Assembly (NCBI GenBank): GCA_002842875.1
Contig: PHEF01000035.1
Span: 1-40,347, forward strand
Length of the DNA: 40,347 nucleotides
Direction of reading: 5' to 3'
Origin: Alphaproteobacteria bacterium HGW-Alphaproteobacteria-3
GTDB lineage: Bacteria; Pseudomonadota; Alphaproteobacteria; Parvibaculales; Parvibaculaceae
The notes under the pieces were generated by a model. The model saw only the letters and a list, made by a program, of their open reading frames with translations. It did not search any database and was not told the DNA's origin. Positions 23,671 to 31,415 of this stretch are shown piece after piece. The stretch's first letter is position 1, and every line of letters begins with the position of its first letter. The position numbers were made by a program, and so were the translations under genes.

Positions 23671-24726
23671 ATGGAATCCATCTACTACGTCCTCACCTAT
23701 GCTTGCCATCGCAAATGCAGGCACTGCTACGACACACGCTTTCGGCCTTATGTCCGGGACGAGCTGAAAGCGGTCGTCGGCGAAGGCATCGGCAATTATC
23801 GCCGCATCATCGCGAACCTGCCCGATACCATGACCTATCTCGATCCCGCGCATCCGAACGCCGACGGCACGCCGTCGGAGCGTATCGGCCGGATCATCAT
23901 GGCGGGCGGCGAACTGCTGATCGACCCTGTACGCGAGGCGCTTTTTTACCCCGCGATGGAAGCCATACGCGAGAAGTATGGCGCCCGCGGTGCCCGGATC
24001 AGCATGCAGACGACGGGCGACGTCGTAACGCCGAAAATTCTCGACGAGCTTCGCGAGCGCGGCGTCTGGATGATCGCCGTGGCAAGCCTCGACGACTACC
24101 ATGTCGGCATGGAGGGAACGAAGCGCGAGCCTTTCGTCGAAAAGCTGACGCATATGTTCGAGAGCGCCGGATTCTCGTCCGTGCCCGATCCCTCGAGCGG
24201 GCGCGATCACCTGACGGAAGACGGCCCCTTTTATGTGTTCTTCGGCGCGCAGCCGGGCAAATGGATATCCGAACTCTGGCCACGCGGCCGCGCTTGGGAG
24301 AACGGTCTGTCGACCGCGACGATGGACACGAATTTCTGTTCGCGCTGGTCCGGCGCGAAGAACTTTCTCAATCACGGGGTAGCGGGTTCGGAGGTTGCAA
24401 TCGAGCCGAACGGCGATGTCTTTCCCTGCTGCCTGAAAACAAAACTGCCCATCGGCAATCTCGTCGAGGAACGGCTCGTCGATATTCTTGAGAGCCTGAA
24501 GGGTCATCCCGTCTTCGAAGCGCTGAACGCGGGCGACCCGTTGCATATGGGCGCGAGCATGGGCTGGACGGATGACGATTTCATCGCCGCCTCGCACACG
24601 GCGACGCCGCAAGGGAAACCCTACGCAAACCTCTGCATCGGTTGCGACCGCTTTCACGAGGAAATGCTGGGACCTGTGATCAGCGATTTGCGGCAGAGGC
24701 GGCTCGCCAGCGTCAATGCCGGATAG
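23671..24726 (+). CDS. Radical SAM/SPASM-type protein of unknown substrate
   Basis: A 351-residue protein with the radical SAM cluster motif C12-x3-C16-x2-C19 (YACHRKCRHCYD) and MAGGELLID in the place of the SAM-binding GGE. The C-terminal part has C223, C253-C254 and C322-x2-C325 arranged like a SPASM auxiliary cluster domain (EPNGDVFPCCLKTKLPIGNL, then NLCIGCDRFHEE). SPASM enzymes modify peptides (RiPP maturation, sulfatase formylglycine formation) or small molecules. No short precursor-peptide frame was seen in the 79-bp gap before it or the 36-bp gap after it. The start ATG has GGAG nine bases upstream. It ends the plus-strand run. I do not recognise the subfamily. Confidence 0.85.
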   Translation: MESIYYVLTYACHRKCRHCYDTRFRPYVRDELKAVVGEGIGNYRRIIANLPDTMTYLDPAHPNADGTPSERIGRIIMAGGELLIDPVREALFYPAMEAIREKYGARGARISMQTTGDVVTPKILDELRERGVWMIAVASLDDYHVGMEGTKREPFVEKLTHMFESAGFSSVPDPSSGRDHLTEDGPFYVFFGAQPGKWISELWPRGRAWENGLSTATMDTNFCSRWSGAKNFLNHGVAGSEVAIEPNGDVFPCCLKTKLPIGNLVEERLVDILESLKGHPVFEALNAGDPLHMGASMGWTDDDFIAASHTATPQGKPYANLCIGCDRFHEEMLGPVISDLRQRRLASVNAG

Positions 24727-24762
24727 CCGCTCTTTCTCCCGGATCGGGCGTTACATCCAGCC

Positions 24763-27700
24763 TTATTCCGCAGGCACCTTCGCGTGGCGCGCCGCTGCCG
24801 CGTCAAGTCGCCGCTCGCGCCACCCTGCGACGATGAGATAGACGGTTGGAACCACGAAAAGCGTGAGCAGCGTCCCGAAGCTGATACCGCCGACGATGAC
24901 GTAGCCGATCGACCGGCGGCTCTCCGCACCCGCTCCCGAGGCAAGCGCCAGCGGCACGGCGCCGAGCACCATGGCGCCCGTTGTCATGAGGATGGGACGC
25001 AGGCGAAGGCTCGACGCTTCGACAACGGCGTCGTAGATCGGCACGCCCTTCTCGCGGAGCTGATTGGAGAATTCGACGATCAGGATACCGTGCTTGCTGA
25101 TAAGTCCCACCAGCGTGATCAGCCCAACCTGACTGTAGATGTTGAGGGTCGTGTTCGTGAGGAACAGCAGCATCAGCGCGCCGGCGATCGACAGCGGCAC
25201 ACTGACGAGAATGATGATCGGATCGACGAAGCTCTCGAACTGCGCCGCAAGAACGAGATAGATGAAGAGCAGTGCGAGGGCGAATGTGACCGCAATGGTC
25301 CCGGACGATTTCACAAACTCGCGAAGCTGCCCGGTGAGATCGGTTTGCGCGGTCGCCGGCAGAAGCCGCTGCGCCGTATCGTCCAGGAACGCAAGCGCTT
25401 CACCCATCGAATAGCCGGGGGCGAGCGACGCCGAAATAGTCGCGGAGCGAAGCTGGTTGAAATGATTGAGCGAATTCGGCGCGACCGTCTCCCTCACCTC
25501 GATGAGGTTCGACAGTTGAACCATTTCGCCCTTGCCGCCGCTCACGTAAATGTCGCGAATATCTGTCGGCGTCTGGCGTTCGTCGTCGGCCACCTGGACG
25601 ATGACGTCATATTGCTTGCCGCCTTGCTCGTAACGTGTCACTTGCCGCCCGCCAAGCAGCGTCTCAAGCGTGCGCCCGACGGTCGCAACGCTGATCCCCA
25701 GGTCCACCACCTTGTCGCGATTGACCCTGATGTCGAGCTGCGGCTTCTGCAGCTTGAGGTTCGTATCCGGATTGACGAAGCCGGAGTGCTGCCGAACCTC
25801 GTCCATCATTGCATTCACGTAGCTCTCGAGTTCTTCGTAGGTGCCCGAGGCCTGGATGACGTATTCGATCGGCTGAGACCGGCCGCTCTGGCCGAGCGAC
25901 GGCGGATTGACGGCGAAGGCCATGATGCCCGGTATTCTCCCGAGCTTCGGCTGCAGCTCGGCCACAATTTCTTGCTGCGAACGGCTGCGCTCCCCCCAGT
26001 GCACGAGGCGGGAGAAGGAGACAAGGTCGGTGATCTGCGGAAATCCCGAAACGACGAGGTATCCGGTCACCTCGGGAATATCGACAAGGAGCGTCTCGAT
26101 CTGCTTCGCATAACGTCGCGAAAACTCAAGGGTCGCCCCTTGCGGCGCCTGCCCGACAATAAGCAACGTGCCACGATCCTCGAACGGCGCCAGCTCCTGC
26201 CGCAACATCGAGAAGAGACCGGCGCAGGAAAGCGCCAGCACGACGGCAATGCCGACGATCAGCTTGCGGCGGCCGAGCGCCCGGCCAAGCATGTTCTTGT
26301 AGCCAGCGTCGACTGCGTCCAGACGTTCGCGCAGCCAGCGCTGAAGGCGGCTTTCCTTCGTCTCGTGGCGAAGCAGCTTCGAACAGAGCATCGGCGTCAG
26401 TGTCAGCGCGATGAAGCCCGACACAACCACGGTCCCGGCAAGCGTGAGGGCGAACTCCAGGAAGAGCTTGCCCGTCCGTCCCTCGGCGAAACCAACAGGC
26501 GCGTAGACCGCGGCAAGCGTGAGCGTCATCGCGATGACCGCGAAGGTGATCTGCTTCGAACCGTCGATCGCGGCCTGGAAGGGCGCCTTCCCCTCTTCGA
26601 TATGGCGATAGATATTCTCCAGCATCACGATCGCATCGTCCACGACGAGGCCGATCGCCAGCACCATCGCCAGCAAGGTCAGCGTGTTGATGCTGAAGCC
26701 GAGCACCAGCATGATGGCGAAGCTTGTGATGAGCGAGATCGGAATCGTGACGACGGGAATGAACGAGGCCCTGAGCGTCCGCAGGAAGACGAAGATCACA
26801 AGCACGACGAGGATGACCGCTTCGAAGATCGTCTCGTAGACGGAGTCGATCGACTCCGCGATAAAGATCGATGTATCGAAGCCGATGAAGGACGCCATGC
26901 CGATGGGCAGCGTCGGCGCAAGCTCATCGAGCGCCTTTCGCACATTCGCCGCGACTTCCAGCGGGTTGGCCGTCGCCTGTTTGATCACGCCAAGCGAGAT
27001 CGAGGTCTCGCCGTTGTAGGTCGCCGCCCGGCGTTCGCTCGCCGCCGCCACCTCGACGCGCGCCACCTGACTGAGACGCACCTGGAAACCGTCCGTCTCC
27101 TTGACGACGATATTGCCGAACTCCGCCGGCGTCTGGAGCGCCGTCTTCGCCAGCACCGTGAATTCGCGGTCGAAGCTCTCGATGCGGCCCGAGGGAATTT
27201 CCGCGTTCTGTGCCCGCACCGCATCCTCGACATCCTGTACGGTGAGGCTGTAGGCAGCCAGCCGCTCACGGTCAATCCAGATACGCATCGAATATTCGCG
27301 CCCGCCGAAAATCGTCACCTGCGCAACGCCTGGCTGGTTTTGCAGCCGGTCGGTGACGATCCGGTCGAGATAGTCGGTGATCTCGAGACCCGACATGCGA
27401 TCGCTCTTGAAGGCGATGTACATGATCGGCTGCGCGTCCGCCTCGACCTTGGCAATGATGGGTTCTTCGATCTCGTCCGGCAAAAACCCGCGCGCGCGGC
27501 CGACCCGGTCTCGCACGTCGCTCGCCGCAACATCGGGATCGGTTTCGAGCGTGAAGCGAGCCGTCACCTGGCTCTCCTCGGCGCGGCTCGTGGAGGAGAG
27601 AACCTCGATGCCCTCGATACCTGCCATCGAATCTTCGAGCGGCTGGGTCACCTCTCGTTCGATGACGGAAGCGCTCGCGCCGCGATAGGTGGTCGTCACC

Positions 27701-27837
27701 GTCACGACCGGTTCGTCGATCTCGGGATATTCGCGCACCGACAGCCGGTCATACGCGACAAGACCGATCAGCATCAGAATGAGGCTGACGACCGTCGCGA
27801 AAACAGGACGGCGGATGAAGAGCTCGGAAATATTCAC
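24763..27837 (-). CDS. RND-family multidrug efflux permease (HAE1 type)
   Basis: A 1024-residue inner-membrane RND pump. The start MNISELFIRRPVFATVVSLI is the standard helix 1 opening; two periplasmic porter loops follow helix 1 and helix 7. Helix 4 contains LAIGLVVDDAIVMLENIYRH with the paired Asp of the proton relay, and LFIYLVLAAQFESFVDPIII is the matching helix 10 region. It exports hydrophobic compounds using proton influx, together with the adaptor encoded immediately upstream and an outer-membrane factor that is not encoded here. The adaptor stop is 15 bp before its start. Length is normal. Confidence 0.95.
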   Translation of the reverse strand: MNISELFIRRPVFATVVSLILMLIGLVAYDRLSVREYPEIDEPVVTVTTTYRGASASVIEREVTQPLEDSMAGIEGIEVLSSTSRAEESQVTARFTLETDPDVAASDVRDRVGRARGFLPDEIEEPIIAKVEADAQPIMYIAFKSDRMSGLEITDYLDRIVTDRLQNQPGVAQVTIFGGREYSMRIWIDRERLAAYSLTVQDVEDAVRAQNAEIPSGRIESFDREFTVLAKTALQTPAEFGNIVVKETDGFQVRLSQVARVEVAAASERRAATYNGETSISLGVIKQATANPLEVAANVRKALDELAPTLPIGMASFIGFDTSIFIAESIDSVYETIFEAVILVVLVIFVFLRTLRASFIPVVTIPISLITSFAIMLVLGFSINTLTLLAMVLAIGLVVDDAIVMLENIYRHIEEGKAPFQAAIDGSKQITFAVIAMTLTLAAVYAPVGFAEGRTGKLFLEFALTLAGTVVVSGFIALTLTPMLCSKLLRHETKESRLQRWLRERLDAVDAGYKNMLGRALGRRKLIVGIAVVLALSCAGLFSMLRQELAPFEDRGTLLIVGQAPQGATLEFSRRYAKQIETLLVDIPEVTGYLVVSGFPQITDLVSFSRLVHWGERSRSQQEIVAELQPKLGRIPGIMAFAVNPPSLGQSGRSQPIEYVIQASGTYEELESYVNAMMDEVRQHSGFVNPDTNLKLQKPQLDIRVNRDKVVDLGISVATVGRTLETLLGGRQVTRYEQGGKQYDVIVQVADDERQTPTDIRDIYVSGGKGEMVQLSNLIEVRETVAPNSLNHFNQLRSATISASLAPGYSMGEALAFLDDTAQRLLPATAQTDLTGQLREFVKSSGTIAVTFALALLFIYLVLAAQFESFVDPIIILVSVPLSIAGALMLLFLTNTTLNIYSQVGLITLVGLISKHGILIVEFSNQLREKGVPIYDAVVEASSLRLRPILMTTGAMVLGAVPLALASGAGAESRRSIGYVIVGGISFGTLLTLFVVPTVYLIVAGWRERRLDAAAARHAKVPAE

Positions 27838-27852
27838 GTCCCTTTTCCCTGC

Positions 27853-28956
27853 CTATTCAGCCGCGGCATCGCCATTCGCGATTTCGACCGGTGCACCGTT
27901 CTGAACCTTGAGCTGGCCGCTCACAATAACCCTGTCGCCATCCTCGACGCCCGACAGGATTTCGACTTCACCCGGCACGCGCGTCCCGATCGTCACGGGG
28001 CTCATCTTCGCGTGGCCGTCGACAACGACGAAGACAGCCTTCTCGCCGGTCGGCGTGGTCACGATCGAAGCTTCCGGCAGCATGATCGAGCTGCGCGTTT
28101 CGGTGACGATCTCGACACGGCCGAAAAGACCGGGCCGGAGTTTTCCATCGACGTTCTGAAGGACCGCCCGAACGCTGAGCGCCCGCCCCTCGACACTCAC
28201 CACGGGATCGAGAGCGCTGATAACACCCTTGTAGTACTGCCCGGGCAACGCATCGAAGACGATGTTCACTTCCTGTCCCTTTCCAACTTCGGTCAGAAAG
28301 ACCTCGGAGACGCGAAAGTCGATGCGAAGATTGTCCACGTCGGCCAGCGTTGTGATCGCATGTCCGGCGGTTATGTATTCGCCGAGGCTGACCTGCCGCA
28401 GCCCGATGATTCCGCTGAAAGGCGCCGTGATGGTTGCCTTTTGCAGAGCCGTTTCCGCCGCCGCGACTTCCGCCTCCGCCGACCTGAAGTCGTTGAGCGC
28501 TTCATCGCGCGCGCGCGCCGTGCCCGAACCTTGCTTCAACAGCCGTTCCGCACGTTGATAATTCGCACGCGTCAGCGTCAGCCGCGCCTCGGCCTGCATG
28601 AGGCGCGCCTTCAGATCCTTGTCGTCGAGCGCGATGATGAGATCGTCCTTTTCGACGCGTTCGCCATCCTCGAAATCGATGCGCGTGACAATGCCGGTGA
28701 TCTCCGGACGAACGGTGATTGCCTGGTCGGCCTGCAGCGTGCCGAGCGCGGAGACCTGGATGTCCACGTCCTTCTTCTGCGCCTCGACCGCTTCGACCAC
28801 AGGCATCGGCCGGTTATCCTGCTGCCCCTGCCCCATCACGACTCCATAAAGCCGGTAGACGAAAAGCGCCGCGAACGCCGCCAGAAGAACGGCGCCGAGA
28901 ACGATCATCATGGTGCGGGGCGAAAGCGTCTTCAGGGACTGGATATCGAACTTCAT
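27853..28956 (-). CDS. RND efflux periplasmic adaptor (membrane fusion protein)
   Basis: A 367-residue HlyD/AcrA-type adaptor. One N-terminal transmembrane anchor (TMMIVLGAVLLAAFAALFVY, about residues 15-34) is followed by the lipoyl half-motifs (TVRPEITGIVTRIDFEDGE and ATITAPFSGIIGLRQVSLGE), a helical hairpin (DLKARLMQAEARLTLTRANY), a beta-barrel and a membrane-proximal domain (GEKAVFVVVDGHAKMSPV). It links the RND pump to an outer-membrane channel. The ATG at 28956 is chosen because the open frame upstream has no family similarity. No TolC homologue lies next to the pair. Confidence 0.93.
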   Translation of the reverse strand: MKFDIQSLKTLSPRTMMIVLGAVLLAAFAALFVYRLYGVVMGQGQQDNRPMPVVEAVEAQKKDVDIQVSALGTLQADQAITVRPEITGIVTRIDFEDGERVEKDDLIIALDDKDLKARLMQAEARLTLTRANYQRAERLLKQGSGTARARDEALNDFRSAEAEVAAAETALQKATITAPFSGIIGLRQVSLGEYITAGHAITTLADVDNLRIDFRVSEVFLTEVGKGQEVNIVFDALPGQYYKGVISALDPVVSVEGRALSVRAVLQNVDGKLRPGLFGRVEIVTETRSSIMLPEASIVTTPTGEKAVFVVVDGHAKMSPVTIGTRVPGEVEILSGVEDGDRVIVSGQLKVQNGAPVEIANGDAAAE

Positions 28957-29058
28957 GAATATCGCTCTTGGGTCTGCAGCCTGCCGGACGGTCCATGCGC
29001 CTGCCGGCCGGCGCCGGGCGCGAGGGAGGGGATCGGCGGCGTGGATGATCTGAAATAG

Positions 29059-29084
29059 GCCATTTAGCGCACAGCGAAAATGGC
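29059..29084. promoter_or_regulatory. Inverted repeat upstream of the RND efflux operon
   Basis: GCCATTT (29059-29065) and AAATGGC (29078-29084) are perfect 7-bp arms with a 12-bp spacer, about 100 bp upstream of the adaptor start. TetR- or MarR-type repressors often control such pumps from dyads of this size, but no regulator gene is adjacent, so the assignment is tentative. Confidence 0.35.
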
Positions 29085-29164
29085 AATTTGCGAGCATGTC
29101 CCTAAGGATGCGGCAAAAATCGGTCGCAGCGGAACAACTCCGCGTGATGGGAAATGGGTGGCAA

Positions 29165-29239
29165 TGGTGGGCGTGACAGGGATTGAACCTGTGACCCCTT
29201 CGATGTCAACGAAGTGCTCTCCCGCTGAGCTACACGCCC
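29165..29239 (-). tRNA. tRNA-Val (anticodon GAC)
   Basis: The minus strand reads a complete cloverleaf: acceptor GGGCGTG paired with CACGCCC, D arm with AGCTCAGCGGGAGAGC, anticodon stem CTTCG/CGAAG around the loop TTGACAT (anticodon GAC, valine), T arm ACAGG/CCTGT with TTCAATC in the loop, discriminator A and an encoded CCA end. Length is 75 bases including CCA. A short hairpin (29129-29143) followed by TTTTT about 8 bases later on the minus strand may end the transcript. Confidence 0.95.
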
Positions 29240-29302
29240 ATTGCCTTTGGGAGGGTCCGGACGCCTCGGGCGCCCGCCGGACGCAAGCGGCCGGAGGCCG
29301 TT

Positions 29303-29331
29303 CGTATATCTAGGATGAACCGCAAAGACAA
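29303..29331 (-). promoter_or_regulatory. Candidate tRNA-Val promoter
   Basis: On the minus strand TTGTCT (29326-29331) and TATACG (29303-29308) are 17 bp apart. A start near 29296 would give a 57-base leader before the mature tRNA. Both boxes match consensus moderately. Confidence 0.4.
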
Positions 29332-29368
29332 GCCGGAAACAGCGGCCTGGAACGGGAGAGAGAGGCTC

Positions 29369-29731
29369 TCAAGCCGCGGCCATCAGCCGGTCGACCTCGG
29401 CCACAAGCTCGCGCAGGTGAAAGGGCTTGGAAAGCACCTTCGCCTCGCGGGGGGTGGCAACCTCGGGATTGAGCGCGACAGCGGCAAAGCCGGTGATGAA
29501 CATGATCTTGAGCGTCGGATCGAGCTCCGCCGCCAGCCGGGCAAGTTCAATCCCGTCCATTTCCGGCATCACGATGTCCGTCAGCAGAATGTCGAAAACA
29601 TCTTCCTTCAGGCAGTCATGGGCCTCGTCGCCCTTGCCGCAGGGCACGACCTCATGCCCTGCGTTCTCAAGCGCCTTGGCCAGAAACCGGCGCATGGATT
29701 CATCGTCTTCCGCAAGGAGAATTCGTGCCAT
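29369..29731 (-). CDS. cpdR: CpdR-type single-domain response regulator
   Basis: A 120-residue receiver domain without an output domain. The start MARILLAEDDESMRRFLAKA matches CpdR, with acidic pocket Asp9-Asp10, phospho-acceptor Asp52 in LLTDIVMPEMDG, the conserved Thr in IMFITGFA, and Lys in VLSKPF. CpdR in Caulobacter and rhizobia, when unphosphorylated, drives ClpXP to the pole and primes degradation of cell-cycle proteins, under CckA-ChpT control. The ATG at 29731 gives the family N-terminus. It is divergent from the second N-formylglutamate amidohydrolase gene, an arrangement I recall from rhizobia. Confidence 0.88.
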   Translation of the reverse strand: MARILLAEDDESMRRFLAKALENAGHEVVPCGKGDEAHDCLKEDVFDILLTDIVMPEMDGIELARLAAELDPTLKIMFITGFAAVALNPEVATPREAKVLSKPFHLRELVAEVDRLMAAA

Positions 29732-30034
29732 TTGCCCAGCCCGATAATCGTTGTATTTGCCCGTTTTCTGCGGTTTCACGGCGGCCCCGGCCGCCCGCGA
29801 ATCCGTGAAGGAACATTAGGACGCGAAGAGTAAACAGGATGTGAAGCGCGAGTGGAATGACGCACATTTCGGCCCTGTCTCCATGGGTGCAGGTCCGGCG
29901 CGCCCTGCGGGGGCGGGGCCGGGCATCGTCGACTCTCCGTCCTGTCGCTCCCCGCGCCTCAAGCGTGCTATGTTTTTGTGTGCGCTCCAGCGCTGGCAGG
30001 TAAATGGCGACAAGGCAGGCAGCGACCCCGTCCG
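29732..30034. other. 303-bp divergent intergenic region between cpdR and the amidohydrolase
   Basis: No gene is visible. On the plus strand a TATGTT (near 29969) could be a -10 box for the amidohydrolase but has no good -35 box. I found no TTAA-N7-TTAA-like CtrA site and no strong inverted repeat. GC content is high except for TTTTTGTG near 29972. Confidence 0.4.
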
Positions 30035-30991
30035 ATGGATCTGGCCCCCGAGACAACCGCAGACGACACGACGCCCGGCAGCGCGGCTTTCGGGGACGAT
30101 GAAGCCGGCCTTTTCGAACAGCCAATCATCGTTGAACGCCCCGTCACGCAGCGGATTCCCTTCGTTTTCAGTTCGCCGCATAGCGGTCGCTGCTATCCGG
30201 AATCCTTCGTGAAGGGCTCAAATCTTGACCCGGTTACGCTGCGCCGCTCGGAGGATTGCTTCGTCGAGGAAATATTCGGCGGTGCCGTGGCGCTGGGCGC
30301 CCCACTCCTGCAGGCGCGATTCCCCCGCGCCTTTCTCGACGCGAATCGCGAGCCCTATGAACTCGATCCCACCATGTTCGCGGAGCCGCTGCCGCCACAT
30401 GTGAACACCCGCTCGCTCCGCGTCGCCGGCGGCCTCGGCACCATCGCGCGCGTGGTCGCCGATTCGGCGGAGATTTACCGTGAGCCCCTCGCCTATGCCG
30501 TCGCCGAGCGGCGCATTGCGCACCTCTACATGCCGTTTCACGAAGCGCTCAGGGAACTGCTGGAGCGGACGCTCAAGACCTTCGGTTGCGCAGTGCTGAT
30601 CGACTGCCACTCCATGCCGTCTGTCGGCGGCCCCGCGGATGAAGACAACGGCTTCGACCGGCCCGACATCGTGCTCGGGGACCGCTATGGCACGTCCTGC
30701 GCCGCCGCGGTCACGGCCGAGGCCGAGCGCATCCTGAACCGCCTCGGTTATAGCGTTGTCCGCAACAACCCTTACGCGGGCGGCTTCAACACCGAGCATT
30801 ATGGCCACCCCGCGCAAGGGCTCCACGCCCTGCAGATCGAACTCAACCGCGCGCTCTACATGGACGAGTTGCGGCTTGAACGCTCCAGGAATTTCTCGCG
30901 GGTGCAGGACGATATGGCGGCATTCGCGGCCGGGATGGCCGAGCGTGACTGGTCTGGCCTCGGAGCCGGCATGCGCGGCGCGGCGTTCTGA
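30035..30991 (+). CDS. N-formylglutamate amidohydrolase family protein (second copy)
   Basis: A 318-residue member of the N-formylglutamate amidohydrolase family. Motifs: FVFSSPHSGRCYPE (metal-binding His/Ser-Gly), FLDANREPYELDPTMF, TLKTFGCAVLIDCHSMPS (Asp-Cys-His), and HALQIELNRALYMDE (Glu). It belongs to a different branch from the protein at 4286-5119, with a longer N-terminus and a different active-site context. The ATG at 30035 is used; an ATG further upstream is possible. The neighbours, a divergent cpdR and a downstream sRNA, resemble the arrangement I recall from rhizobia. Its natural substrate is not certain. Confidence 0.88.
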   Translation: MDLAPETTADDTTPGSAAFGDDEAGLFEQPIIVERPVTQRIPFVFSSPHSGRCYPESFVKGSNLDPVTLRRSEDCFVEEIFGGAVALGAPLLQARFPRAFLDANREPYELDPTMFAEPLPPHVNTRSLRVAGGLGTIARVVADSAEIYREPLAYAVAERRIAHLYMPFHEALRELLERTLKTFGCAVLIDCHSMPSVGGPADEDNGFDRPDIVLGDRYGTSCAAAVTAEAERILNRLGYSVVRNNPYAGGFNTEHYGHPAQGLHALQIELNRALYMDELRLERSRNFSRVQDDMAAFAAGMAERDWSGLGAGMRGAAF

Positions 30992-31026
30992 AAAGCCTGA
31001 TCCTCCGGCCGCTTTTCCGGGCAGGC

Positions 31027-31056
31027 AAAAAAAGGGGCCCTGGCGAACCAGGGCCC
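31027..31056 (-). terminator. Rho-independent terminator of the small RNA
   Basis: GGGCCCTGG-TTCG-CCAGGGCCC, a 9-bp perfect stem with a UUCG tetraloop, is followed by C and seven T on the minus strand. On the plus strand the hairpin is followed only by AAGTTTAG, so it mainly ends minus-strand transcription; no minus-strand protein gene lies upstream of it, which supports an RNA gene. Confidence 0.85.
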
Positions 31057-31121
31057 AAGTTTAGGGAGGAAACGCCCAGGAAGGGCTGCGGCAGAGGGAG
31101 AAAGTCTCAACCAATGCCGCG
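31027..31121 (-). ncRNA. mmgR: Small RNA resembling the alpha-r8/MmgR (suhB) family
   Basis: A minus-strand transcript of about 95 bases is predicted. It starts with a hairpin GCGGCA/TGCCGC (31115-31120 with 31088-31093) whose loop holds CTTTCTCCCT, then a short hairpin GCCC-TTCCT-GGGC, then the single-stranded decamer TTTCCTCCCT (31063-31072). It ends in a perfect 9-bp GC-rich stem (31035-31043 with 31048-31056, loop TTCG) followed by seven T residues (31027-31033). The decamer is, from memory, the signature of the alphaproteobacterial alpha-r8 family, whose Sinorhizobium member MmgR limits polyhydroxybutyrate accumulation and lies beside an N-formylglutamate amidohydrolase gene, as here. 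CCTCCC can pair with Shine-Dalgarno sequences. No open frame explains this structure. Confidence 0.75.
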
Positions 31122-31415
31122 ATGCACAAGATGACATTGCGCTGCACACAAATCAAGGCCGTATCCGGAATTTTTTTGCGCAGCGCAGCAAAAAGTTTTT
31201 CAGCCTAACTTATTGGCATATCGCGATTTTTTTAGACAAAAGCAGGGCTCGACCTGCTGAAATGTGCGGCGCAACACCGCGCCCTCCGAAGCCCTTTGAA
31301 CACGCCCGGCCCCAAACCCCGCGGCGGCCGCCGCAAATCGGCGCCCGGCACCCAAAAGGTTTTTTAAGGTCTTGCCGCGAAGATGGTCCCGTTATCGACT
31401 GCGGGAACGGGGTTT
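31122..31415. other. Intergenic region between the small RNA and the lytic transglycosylase gene
   Basis: This 294-bp stretch is unusually AT-rich for the window, with runs of T6-T7 at about 31171, 31227 and 31361. It holds the sRNA promoter (31128-31156), a short stem AGCAGG/CCTGCT (31241-31258) followed on the minus strand by TTTTG, and near its right end a TTGCCG/TATCGA pair that could drive the transglycosylase gene, though with a 15-bp spacer. No coding frame is convincing. Confidence 0.5.
31128..31156 (-). promoter_or_regulatory. Promoter of the small RNA
   Basis: On the minus strand TTGATT (31151-31156) and CATCTT (31128-31133) are separated by 17 bp. The predicted start near 31121 lies at the foot of the first RNA hairpin, which independently supports the assignment. 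Confidence 0.55.

Noticed and set aside
23671..24726. Formylglycine-generating maturase for the sulfatase at 16768-18540
   Set aside because: The genes are 5 kb apart on opposite strands and the cysteine contexts differ from anSME enzymes as I remember them; there is no positive support.
24784..29058. A 1424-codon open frame on the plus strand
   Set aside because: It lies exactly antisense to the RND pump and adaptor, has a low-complexity Arg/His/Asp-rich product and no recognisable domain; it is a mirror effect of the high-GC codon use.
31034..31060. Terminator of the plus-strand amidohydrolase gene
   Set aside because: The T-run follows the stem on the minus strand; on the plus strand only TTT occurs several bases later. 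It fits the minus-strand small RNA better.
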